DNA of 64,000 nt, from contig NZ_BCWY01000022.1 of assembly GCF_001894825.1 (NCBI RefSeq), forward strand, positions 1-64,000, written 5' to 3'. The position numbers were made by a program, and so were the translations under genes. The DNA comes from Rhodococcus jostii NBRC 16295. GTDB lineage: Bacteria; Actinomycetota; Actinomycetes; Mycobacteriales; Mycobacteriaceae. Position 1 is the first letter of the stretch; every line of letters begins with the position of its first letter. Below are positions 18,671 through 26,427 of the stretch, one piece after another. The notes beneath the pieces were generated by a model. It did not search any database and was not told the origin of the DNA. It saw only the letters and a list, made by a program, of their open reading frames with translations.

Positions 18671-19537
18671 TCACTCCAGCCCCAGGCGGTGCTCGACGCG
18701 GCCGGCGGCGGCCCGCAGATACGGCACCCGTTGTGAGTGGGCGTGGGCGGTCGGCGAGTCGGAGCCGTGTCTGTCGTTCTTCTCGCGCAGCCGCTGGTCC
18801 AGACTCAGTGCCTCGCCGTGCGGCCCGGTCGTCTGATCGGCGGCCGTCAGCGCGTCCGAGACCGCATCCTCGACGAAACCGAACTGGATCAGTTGATCGC
18901 CCAGGCCAGTGACCGCGGCGACGAAGCGGGCGCCGGAATGATGTGCGACCAGGTCGCAGAGCCGCGCCGGCCACCCGTGGGCTCGCAGGTAGTGGGCGCC
19001 GTCGAGCGGGTGGAACCCGGATTGCCGTAGCTCGGCGGCGTAGCCGATGTCGTGCAGCCAGGCGGCGGCCACCAAGGTGTCTCGTTCGGTGGCCGGGACG
19101 GTGGGTGTCAGGGCCAGCGCGCGGGCGGCGACTCCCGCGCTGTGGTCGGCACGCGCGGGCTCGCGGGCCAGAACCTGCAGTGTCAGCGCCTGCGCGTGAG
19201 CCACCAACGTCGACCCGCGCTCACCGCCGGGAGGTGCCGATCCCGGCCGTCGTCCCGGCCACGCGCTGTTCATCGGATTCAGCGCGACATTCCCGAGTAT
19301 GTCGTCGATGGCGTCGTCCTTGCGCGAGTGCTCGCGGGACGGCTCGCCGGGTAGTTTGACCACCCAGTTCCCGCCGTGTATCCGCTCCGTCTCCGCGAGC
19401 ACGGTGTCGTCGTGGGCGGTGAGGACCACGCGGTTGCCCTCGTCCCGCAGCATGTACGACGACCTCTCGTCCTGGAGATGCATCAGCCGGATGAGCTTCC
19501 CGGTCTCCGGGTGCACCGTGCGCCCGTCCCACTTCAT
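18671..19537 (-). CDS. HD-domain phosphohydrolase-like protein
   Basis: A 288-residue protein. The N-terminal ~85 residues form a small beta-rich domain (MKWDGRTVHPETGKLIRL onward). An HD domain follows (about 120-225) with the metal motif WLHDIGY and a preceding His in DHSAGVAARAL, then AHHSGARF. HD proteins of this type hydrolyse nucleotides or cyclic nucleotides. Two ATGs are close together; the second (19537) is chosen because it overlaps the upstream stop by ATGA and has AAAGGATG at good spacing. It is the last gene of a three-gene coupled operon. The pairing of an unknown N-terminal module with HD suggests a signalling or stress role. Confidence 0.75.
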   Translation of the reverse strand: MKWDGRTVHPETGKLIRLMHLQDERSSYMLRDEGNRVVLTAHDDTVLAETERIHGGNWVVKLPGEPSREHSRKDDAIDDILGNVALNPMNSAWPGRRPGSAPPGGERGSTLVAHAQALTLQVLAREPARADHSAGVAARALALTPTVPATERDTLVAAAWLHDIGYAAELRQSGFHPLDGAHYLRAHGWPARLCDLVAHHSGARFVAAVTGLGDQLIQFGFVEDAVSDALTAADQTTGPHGEALSLDQRLREKNDRHGSDSPTAHAHSQRVPYLRAAAGRVEHRLGLE

Positions 19538-19794
19538 GAATTCCATCCTTTCGGTGGTCGCGGAGATCCGTCGATCTGGAAGTGCAGGTGCGGGGTGCGC
19601 CGCGCCCGCGAGCGGTAGGCGTCGGCGATTTGTTCTTCGGTGCAGCCGATGTGCCGGGCGCACTGCGCGGCAGTCAGGTAGGCCTCGCGGTCGTCGTTCG
19701 AGACCGCAGCTCCGATCTGTTGCAGCGCCCACATCAGGCCCGCCAGGCTCGGCCGCCGGTTCAACGGGTGGGGCGTCCTCTTCGCTGTGGTCAT
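19534..19794 (-). CDS. Hypothetical protein with helix-turn-helix-like segment
   Basis: An 86-residue protein of no recognised family. The central part (YLTAAQCARHIGCTEEQIAD) resembles a helix-turn-helix or excisionase-type DNA-binding motif, so a small regulator is possible. Both ends are fixed by four-base ATGA overlaps: its ATG with the gene upstream and its stop with the HD gene downstream. That coupling is good evidence that the frame is translated. Confidence 0.6.
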   Translation of the reverse strand: MTTAKRTPHPLNRRPSLAGLMWALQQIGAAVSNDDREAYLTAAQCARHIGCTEEQIADAYRSRARRTPHLHFQIDGSPRPPKGWNS

Positions 19795-20081
19795 CGGTTC
19801 GTCCCCTTCTGGTGCATGCCGACCTCGCCCACGACCCGCCGCAGCTGGAGGATCGCCTCGTCCTTGAACGGCTCGAAACTCACCACCTGCCGGAACAGGG
19901 GGGCCAGAGTGACTTCCCAGCCCGCAGTCGGGGAAACGAATCGCGCGGTCGCGATCAGTAGTCCGGTCGCATCCAGCGCGTCCACACGCCGGGCGCTGAG
20001 GCGCAGCCGCATGGGGTCGGTGATCTGGTTCCCGCGCAGGGCGAACATCGTGTACTCCCGTGTCACCTCCGACCCGGTCAT
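19791..20081 (-). CDS. Hypothetical protein, first gene of coupled operon
   Basis: A protein of 96 residues if started at the ATG giving MTGSEVTREY; the frame stays open to 20180, so the start is uncertain. The strands around ALRGNQITDPMRLRLSARRV and ATARFVSPTAGWEVTLAPLF look like a beta-rich small domain. I do not recognise it. Its stop overlaps the next ATG by ATGA. The three genes together form a tightly coupled unit of unknown purpose. Confidence 0.5.
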   Translation of the reverse strand: MTGSEVTREYTMFALRGNQITDPMRLRLSARRVDALDATGLLIATARFVSPTAGWEVTLAPLFRQVVSFEPFKDEAILQLRRVVGEVGMHQKGTNR

Positions 20082-21167
20082 CCGAGGCAGTCTGGGTCGT
20101 CGAAATGCATTCTGCCGCATTGTTGTTGAGGTGCTAGAATTGATAGTCGCGAGTGCGACGAGGACGGTGTGTGAGTTCATTGCTGGGCTTCGTCTGTCGG
20201 TGATTCGGGTGGAGGAGACGGCCCCGAATCGCGAATGAGGTTCGACATTCGGTCGTGGCTGAGCTCGTCATCCGTGGGTGGCGGCCTGAAGCGGCCGTAG
20301 CGAGTCAGTGCACTGCTGGGAGTTGGCGATTCGTTGCCGATTCGACGACTGCCGGTGGCGGGGCCAAGTGCGTGTCGAGGTCTGCCGTGCCTTTCTTCGA
20401 GGGTGATGTGTGCCGTCGGCCGTTGGCGTCGAAGCGCCGAGGGACGTCGCGGTGCTGTCCATGTTGTCGCCGTCCGCGATGGCCGTCCGCCATAGCTGTA
20501 GCGGTTGGATGTCCGAGACTCGTTGTGCTCGTGTTATCTTCGGTCATTCGCCGCGCGCGGCGGGAGTACGGCCTGGCCGGGTATGCTGGTTGCGCCGAAG
20601 TCCGGTGCTGTGATGCATTCCACAATACCGCCCCGGGACCAAAGATACTTATCCTGACGGGACGCAACTCTAATCATTCTGAGACAGGTGGCGAAGCTTT
20701 CCGTGTCCCGATCACCGCTGTCGACCAGGTACTCGATAATGGTCACAGGTGCCCGCGCGTGGTGTTCACGGTCCACGGTGGGTTCCGTTTTTGCCCGCAC
20801 CCTTTTAAGGGTGAGGTGTGGCGTTGACGAGGTGGTGGTCGTGGCGGTGCACACTTGCGGTTGTGAACTCGGTGGAGGAGGCTCGCCAGATGTCGCTTGT
20901 GACGGCGCGGCTGATCACACGGTTCCCGTTATCGATGGCCACGACGAACGGCACCCCACCACGAGGGGGCGAGAGCAGCGGCAGGAGCAGCGAGATTAGG
21001 ATCCGATCCAGGACCTGACCCGACGAGATTGATGATCGGCGACCGCTCACGAGGTGCTCTCAGTCCGAGACCTGCGTCGTTGTCCGCGCGACCCTGGTCG
21101 GTTGCCCACAAGTGAAGAACCGGTTTCGTCAGGGCTGTCGCCGGTTCGTGGCGCATAGACTGGGGCA
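20082..21167. other. Long gene-poor region
   Basis: About 1.1 kb without a convincing gene. Several frames are open for 100-190 codons but have Cys/Arg-rich, unlikely compositions. On the minus strand near 20680-20770 a segment reads APVTIIEYLVDSGDRD. It faintly resembles the region before the last catalytic residue of IS4-type transposases and could be a remnant. A 7-bp inverted repeat, CACCCTT-TT-AAGGGTG, lies at 20798-20813. The rest shows nothing I can interpret. Confidence 0.4.
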
Positions 21168-22073
21168 ATGACCGTCTCGTCAGCGCCTATCGCTCCGTTC
21201 GGCCGCGTACTTACAGCGATGGCTACGGCGTTCACCGTGGATGGTGAGCTTGATGAGGAGGCGACTGCGCGGATCGCCCTGCATTTGGTCGATCACGGAC
21301 ATGATGGACTTGTCGTCTCCGGGACCACCGGTGAGTCGGCTACGACGACCACCGGCGAAGATGGTCGGATACTGCGTGTGGTCAAGGATGCGGTGGGCGA
21401 CCGCGCGAAGGTCATCGCCGGGGTGGGAACGAACGACACCCGGCACACTCTGGAATTGGCGCGGCAGGCTGTCCTGCATGGTGCTGACGGGCTGCTGCTG
21501 GTGACGCCGTACTACAACAAGCCGAGCCAGGGCGGTGTACTGCAGCACATTCGCTACGTCGTGGATGCCGTCGATGCTCCTGTCATGCTCTACGACATTC
21601 CCAGCCGGGCGGGCACCAAGCTGGCACCGGCGACATTCGAGGCGATGGCGGAGTGGCCGTCCGTGGTCGCGGTCAAGGATGCCGCGGGAGACCCCACGCA
21701 GGCGATCATGCTGCGTGAATTGGGCTATGCGGTCTATTCGGGAGACGACAGCCTCACGCTGGGCTTCCTCGCATACGGGGCATGCGGGGTTGTCTCGGTT
21801 CTCGGTCACGTGGCAGGCGATGAGATCCGCGCGATGATCGAGGCCTTCATGTCGGGGAACGTCGGAACGGCCCGGGAGATCAATGCCCGCTTGCAGCCGG
21901 CGTTGCGTGCGGTGATGGGTGTCCCCAATTACGGCGCGACCACGGTCAAAGGGGCGCTGCAGTTGCTCGGTGTCCTGCAGAGCAGAACCGTGAGGTCCCC
22001 GCTACTGGCCCTCGACGACGACGAGTACGAAGCGCTTCGGACGGGGCTGTCGGCTTCAGGGTTACTGCGCTGA
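21168..22073 (+). CDS. dapA: Dihydrodipicolinate synthase family protein
   Basis: A 301-residue class I aldolase of the DapA family. It has the SGTTGES motif (T53, T54), the catalytic Tyr in PYYNKPSQGG and the Schiff-base Lys in VAVKDAAGD. These agree with 4-hydroxy-tetrahydrodipicolinate synthase, which condenses pyruvate with aspartate semialdehyde in lysine and diaminopimelate synthesis. The start is an ATG at the end of GGGGCA. It is not next to other lysine genes here; in actinobacteria dapA often sits near ribonuclease J and ftsK, so this could be a second copy or a related aldolase. The enzyme class is secure, the physiological role less so. Confidence 0.85.
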   Translation: MTVSSAPIAPFGRVLTAMATAFTVDGELDEEATARIALHLVDHGHDGLVVSGTTGESATTTTGEDGRILRVVKDAVGDRAKVIAGVGTNDTRHTLELARQAVLHGADGLLLVTPYYNKPSQGGVLQHIRYVVDAVDAPVMLYDIPSRAGTKLAPATFEAMAEWPSVVAVKDAAGDPTQAIMLRELGYAVYSGDDSLTLGFLAYGACGVVSVLGHVAGDEIRAMIEAFMSGNVGTAREINARLQPALRAVMGVPNYGATTVKGALQLLGVLQSRTVRSPLLALDDDEYEALRTGLSASGLLR

Positions 22074-22268
22074 CAGGGCTGAGTCATGAACTCGGACCTC
22101 GACGCCGTGGTCCCACCGCGGGCGCTTCTGTGCGGCACTGCACGGGTCGAGTTCGTCGACGGGGTGCCGGACGCTCAGCCGAAGGTATACACCGTTTCAC
22201 TGATGAGGTGGCATCGTCTTCGGCACCACTGCACTGACCTCGTAGGCAACGTCGGATATTGTCACGCG

Positions 22269-22802
22269 GTGAAGTCGGCGGCGTCGTGGTTGCGTTCGTC
22301 TTTGTGGTCGTCGATGGTGCTGGCGGTGGCTTTGAGCGTCACGGGGTGTGTGGGGGCTGTCGACCGGGCTGATTTCGATGCCGCGATGCAGTCCAGGGGC
22401 GGCGGTATGACCACTTCGCTGGTCCGTGACGGGCTCGCGGCACTTTCCGCCCGGTACGGCGTTGCCGAGGTGCAGGTGACGAGTGTGGATGTCGCGCCGG
22501 TCGAGACGCTGGATGTGACGGTTCGGAATCCTGCGAAGCCTGATCAGCTGGACCAGTACACATTTGACGGCGAATGGCTGAGCGACCCGAGTCCGGTGAT
22601 GGTCTCTGCTCTGGAGGATCTCGACGCAAGGGCGTTCCGGATCGGTGATGTTCCCGCGCTGGGTCGTGTCGAGGCTCTGGTGGATGATGCCCTCGCACAC
22701 AGTGGTGTCGATGGTGGCAGGGTGACCGGTATCTCGGTGAACCGGACGGAGGGATTCTGGCCGACGGTGATGGATGACTCGCCGCCGGTACTGCACATCT
22801 AA
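22269..22802 (+). CDS. Putative lipoprotein
   Basis: A 177-residue exported lipoprotein. The GTG start gives a basic N-terminus (KSAASWLRSS), a hydrophobic core and a lipobox ending SVTGC (Cys about residue 31). The mature part has mixed alpha/beta predictions with RYGVAEVQVTSVDV and VTGISVNRTEGFWP. The frame extends upstream to 22086, but that part would bury the signal peptide and was excluded. No family is recognised. It lies between dapA and a second lipoprotein gene, all on the plus strand. Confidence 0.65.
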   Translation: MKSAASWLRSSLWSSMVLAVALSVTGCVGAVDRADFDAAMQSRGGGMTTSLVRDGLAALSARYGVAEVQVTSVDVAPVETLDVTVRNPAKPDQLDQYTFDGEWLSDPSPVMVSALEDLDARAFRIGDVPALGRVEALVDDALAHSGVDGGRVTGISVNRTEGFWPTVMDDSPPVLHI

Positions 22803-22894
22803 TCTTCGGGGATCGAGTCGGGTGAAGTCGGAAACGCACCGTGCGTTTGCAGGGTTGACCGAGCGTGTTCATCCGGCGGATCTACGGTCACGCC

Positions 22895-24046
22895 ATGAGG
22901 TCTGGATCGAGATGTCTGGCGTTCGTGGTGCCGCTGTTACTGCTCGGGGGCGGGTGCGCGAGCACCGACGGCGATACTTATGGTGGCGAGGCGACGGTGC
23001 GCCATCTCGATTCGATGACCGTTCCGGATGGATCGATGCCTTTCGGTGTCCCGTTCGGCGGCATCTCCGGAATCGACTACGACCCAACATCCGATCGGTA
23101 TCTCGCGATCAGCGACGACCGTGCCGAAAAGGGGCCGGCACGCTACTTCGAACTCGGCTTGCCCATCGACGACTCGGGCCGGTTCACCGCAGAGCAACCC
23201 GACATCCTCACAATGACCGCTTTGGCGAACAGCGACGGGCAACCCTATCCGGCGAAGGGCGTTGATCCCGAGTCTGCCCGGCGCGATCCGGACAGCGGGA
23301 ACATCCTGTACAGCAGTGAAGGGGACGCGTCGAAGTTGCTTGCCCCGTTCGTGCGGGCTGCCACTGCGGCTGGCACCGTTGTCGAGGACTACCCGTTGCC
23401 GCCCGCGTATCTTCCGGTCGCAGGACCCGACGGTGCGCAGGTCGCCGGCGTCCGTAACAACCTGTCGCTGGAAGGACTCACCATTTCCGCCGACGGCACT
23501 CGCATCGTGGCCCTCACCGAAAACGCGTTGACGCAGAACGGCCCCATCACGGGAACCGACTCCGCCAGCCCTGCCCGAGTCCTGTTTCTCGATCTCAACT
23601 CGGGCGAGCCCATCGACGAATTCGTCTACAGCGTCGACGCGATCGGTGGGCCCTACCCCGACGTCACCGACGCGACAGGCTACACGCAGAAGGCGGACCG
23701 GGGCGCCTCGGAGATCTTGGCCGTCAGCGACACCGACTACATCGTCGTCGAACGCGGCCTGATACCGGGCCGGGGTAATACCGTTCAGTTGTTCCGGGCC
23801 ACCACGGCCGGCGCGACGAGCATTCGCGGAAAGGACCGTATCGACGGCACCGAGACACCGATGCCGAAGACGCTGCTGTTCGACTTCGCAACGGTCGGGA
23901 TCAATCCCGACAACGTCGAAGGCATCACGTGGGGCCCGACGCTCCGTGACGGGTCCCGGACTCTCCTGCTCTGTTCCGACGACAATTTCAACGCCGTGGG
24001 CGGACAACACACGATGTTCCACCTCCTTGCAATCGAGGGTCTGTAA
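22895..24046 (+). CDS. Phytase-like domain lipoprotein
   Basis: A 383-residue secreted protein of the esterase-like/phytase-like beta-propeller family. A signal peptide with lipobox GGGC puts a Cys near residue 21. Blades include GGISGIDYDP, YLAISDDRAEKGPARYFEL, NLSLEGLTISADG and NVEGITWGPTL, the typical repeated motifs. A GTG start at 22865 is possible, but the ATG at 22895 gives a normal signal length. Relatives are found in periplasmic or cell-wall locations; phosphatase or phytase activity is often assumed but rarely shown. Confidence 0.8.
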   Translation: MRSGSRCLAFVVPLLLLGGGCASTDGDTYGGEATVRHLDSMTVPDGSMPFGVPFGGISGIDYDPTSDRYLAISDDRAEKGPARYFELGLPIDDSGRFTAEQPDILTMTALANSDGQPYPAKGVDPESARRDPDSGNILYSSEGDASKLLAPFVRAATAAGTVVEDYPLPPAYLPVAGPDGAQVAGVRNNLSLEGLTISADGTRIVALTENALTQNGPITGTDSASPARVLFLDLNSGEPIDEFVYSVDAIGGPYPDVTDATGYTQKADRGASEILAVSDTDYIVVERGLIPGRGNTVQLFRATTAGATSIRGKDRIDGTETPMPKTLLFDFATVGINPDNVEGITWGPTLRDGSRTLLLCSDDNFNAVGGQHTMFHLLAIEGL

Positions 24047-24476
24047 ACCGGGAATCTGCGGATCGCGAACTGCGCGTTCCAGCTCAATCTGCACAGCTCA
24101 TGTGTGGCGTCGACCGACGGGCCGGCTGCGCCTCGATCTGGGCGCAGGCCGCAGCGGTACCGGCGTAGATCGCGCCGATCGGCCCAGTATGAGGGTGGGT
24201 CCGAAGGTTCCCTCCCACAACGTGATTGATGTTTCCGGGAAGTCGATGAGGATCAGCGGATCGGTGTAACGGTCGTGCACCGCGCCCACGTCGCCGACGA
24301 CCGCTTCACCGCCCGGACGAGTGCAGTGCCGGTCTCCCGGGAAACAGTGACCATCTCACCCTGGGTGGCGGAACGGTCACCCGCGGGTGTTTCCGGACAG
24401 CACTCGGGGTGCTTACTTCCTGAGCCGACGCGACGGACAGTAGAACCTGTCACCGCAAACAGGACCGGAGGGCGGC
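24047..24476. other. Gene-free region
   Basis: No supported gene. A minus-strand frame at 24098-24289 contains an unusually protein-like piece (LILIDFPETSITLWEGTFG) but has no start context or continuation. It may be a fragment of a lost gene. The promoter of the downstream hydrolase must lie in the last part. Confidence 0.35.
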
Positions 24477-25691
24477 ATGTCGAACGCGATCACCACCCCG
24501 GACCCGGTCGAGCGTAGAACCACAGTCTCGGCTGACGACGATGTTTCGCTTGCGGTTCGCGAGTACGGCCCCACCGACGCCCCTGTGACCATTGTCCTTC
24601 TGCACGGCCATTGCCTGAGTACCGAATCGTGGTCCTTGGTGCGGGATGACCTGATGCGGCAGTACCGCGACGCCCGGATCGTCTGCTACGACCACCGCGG
24701 ACACGGCGATTCCGCCGAGGCGCCAGCCCGGACTTACACGCTCGAGCAGTTGGGCCGCGACCTCCACGTGGTGCTCCGCGCCGTCGCTCCCACCGGCCCC
24801 GTCATCCTGGTCGGCCACTCCATGGGTGGGATGACAGCGCTGACGTATGCCCGCCGGCATCCGCACGAGATCGGCGCCCGCATCGTCGGGATCGGTTTGA
24901 TTGCGACCGCCGCGAGCGGTCTGGCTGAGGCAGGATTTGGCCGACTGCTGCGATCACCCGTTCTGTCCTGGATCCAGGGGGCGGTGCGCCGAGCTCCGAC
25001 CTCCATGGAGCAGGTGAAGCGACTGGGCTGCAAGGTATTCGCGCCGGTGATCCGCGGGGCTGAATTCGGTGACCGGAAGGTCAGCCCGCGCGTCCTCGCA
25101 CTTGCCAGCGCGATGCACGATGAGACCCCGATCGTGACGATGGCCAGCTTCCTGAGCTCGTTCATGACCTACGACGAGTCCGGGACGCTGCCCGCACTCT
25201 CAGCGATTCCCACGCTCGTGCTGTGCGGCTCCGCGGACCTGATGACGCCGCCCACCCATTGGGTGGCAATCGCCGCGCAGGTCGAGGATGCCGATTTCGT
25301 ATGCGTCGACGGCGCCGGCCACTCGGTGATCCTCGAGCAGCCCACCCCGGTCGCCGAGGCGATCGCTCGCCTCGTGACCCGTGTGCGGTGCCGCGAACCT
25401 GGTAATTACTGCCTAATCGGTGCGCTGTTCGAGCAGGATGCTGCTCGGCGCGCTCGAGGTCCAGGCCCCGGAGACGCCGTTCCTGTGATCAACCCCGTTG
25501 CGTCGCGCGCCAGGTGGGAGTCAGGGGAGGGGACGCCGGGGAGGTCAGGGTGGTGGCCAACCGACGGCGTCGAAGACAGCGATCGGATCGAGGTAGTCTC
25601 GCCAGTGCGAGATCTCGCCCTCGCGGAGTGTGAGCACGGAGATGTATCGGTTGGAGTATCGGCGTCCGGTGCCCACGACCTTGCCTTCTGA
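24477..25691 (+). CDS. Alpha/beta hydrolase with odd C-terminal extension
   Basis: A 404-codon frame, of which the first ~300 residues are a complete alpha/beta hydrolase. It has the oxyanion motif HGH (LLHGHCLSTESW), the nucleophile elbow GHSMGG, the Asp in LCGSADLMTPP and the His in GAGHSVILEQP. The domain ends near 25385. The remaining ~100 codons read antisense through the 3' part of the SnoaL-like gene and have no hydrolase character. A frameshift near 25380-25430, or a lost stop codon, may have produced this tail. Esterase, lipase or haloperoxidase-type activity is possible; the substrate is unknown. Confidence 0.75.
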   Translation: MSNAITTPDPVERRTTVSADDDVSLAVREYGPTDAPVTIVLLHGHCLSTESWSLVRDDLMRQYRDARIVCYDHRGHGDSAEAPARTYTLEQLGRDLHVVLRAVAPTGPVILVGHSMGGMTALTYARRHPHEIGARIVGIGLIATAASGLAEAGFGRLLRSPVLSWIQGAVRRAPTSMEQVKRLGCKVFAPVIRGAEFGDRKVSPRVLALASAMHDETPIVTMASFLSSFMTYDESGTLPALSAIPTLVLCGSADLMTPPTHWVAIAAQVEDADFVCVDGAGHSVILEQPTPVAEAIARLVTRVRCREPGNYCLIGALFEQDAARRARGPGPGDAVPVINPVASRARWESGEGTPGRSGWWPTDGVEDSDRIEVVSPVRDLALAECEHGDVSVGVSASGAHDLAF

Positions 25692-25985
25692 GGCGTACTC
25701 GAGCACCACAACTCCGGTGGTGGTGTCGTGGTGGACGGCCAGATCGAAGCAGCGGTCGAGAACGATGGTGGTGCCGTAGGGGCGGTATAGCTCGGCGACT
25801 GCGGAACGGCCCTCGATGTGCCGCGGGTACCCGGGGACGGTTATCACGTAGTCGACGGTGATGTCTTCTGCGAGGAGGTCGAAGAAGTGTCCGGGCTGGA
25901 CCAGTCCGTGCAGGCCCTGCTCGATGATCCGAAAGAACGGTTCCAGTGCGGCGAAGTCCGCGAGGTCGGCTATGGGTGCCTTCAC
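25545..25985 (-). CDS. SnoaL/NTF2-like protein
   Basis: A 146-residue protein with the cone-shaped alpha+beta barrel fold of the SnoaL/NTF2 superfamily. Seen are an N-terminal helix region, then HIEGRSAVAELYRPYG, HHDTTTGVVVLEYASEG, a YSNRYISVLTLREGEISHWRDYLDP strand pair, and the closing AVFDAVG. Members are ketosteroid-isomerase-like enzymes or binding proteins. The GTG start is poorly supported by its ribosome site. The convergent hydrolase frame overlaps its last ~147 bases on the other strand, probably because that gene is extended abnormally. Confidence 0.7.
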   Translation of the reverse strand: MKAPIADLADFAALEPFFRIIEQGLHGLVQPGHFFDLLAEDITVDYVITVPGYPRHIEGRSAVAELYRPYGTTIVLDRCFDLAVHHDTTTGVVVLEYASEGKVVGTGRRYSNRYISVLTLREGEISHWRDYLDPIAVFDAVGWPPP

Positions 25986-26427
25986 GATGCCGAGTTTACG
26001 TCCATGCCGGAGTGGTCGTGGACGCAAATTCGAAGCTGATCGGTGCCGACGTCGGTGACGGCGGGGCATCGCCGTCGGGCTGGGAGCTGACACCGTGGGC
26101 AGTCGTCGTGACAGGGTTTGTCCGATCCGAGGGTCCGGATCGAGAGCAGAGTCCGCGAGGCCCGGTTATGGCGTCGCGCGGGGTCGAGGAATCCGGCACG
26201 GGGCGGCCGAGCAGGACTACGACCTCGAAGGGCGGACGCATTCCCGCAGAGGTCGACCTCGCGCCCAGCGACGCCAGCTGACGCCCGGCCGGATGAAGAG
26301 CTCGCTGCATAACGCTGTGAGGGGCGATCGCCCCTCGCGCAGTAGCCGCGGCATCGATCCGGGCGGTCCTCAGCCCGTCTGCGGTCATAGCGGCGACCCC
26401 GACCGATACGGCGTCGGGCGTCGTCGC
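25986..26427. other. Gene-free region
   Basis: No convincing gene is seen between the SnoaL-like gene and the end of the kinase gene. The open frames here are Arg/Pro-rich and mutually overlapping, as expected for non-coding high-GC DNA. Confidence 0.4.

Noticed and set aside
20255-20827. A 190-codon plus-strand frame in the gene desert
   Set aside because: Cys- and Arg-rich composition, no ribosome site and no family pattern.
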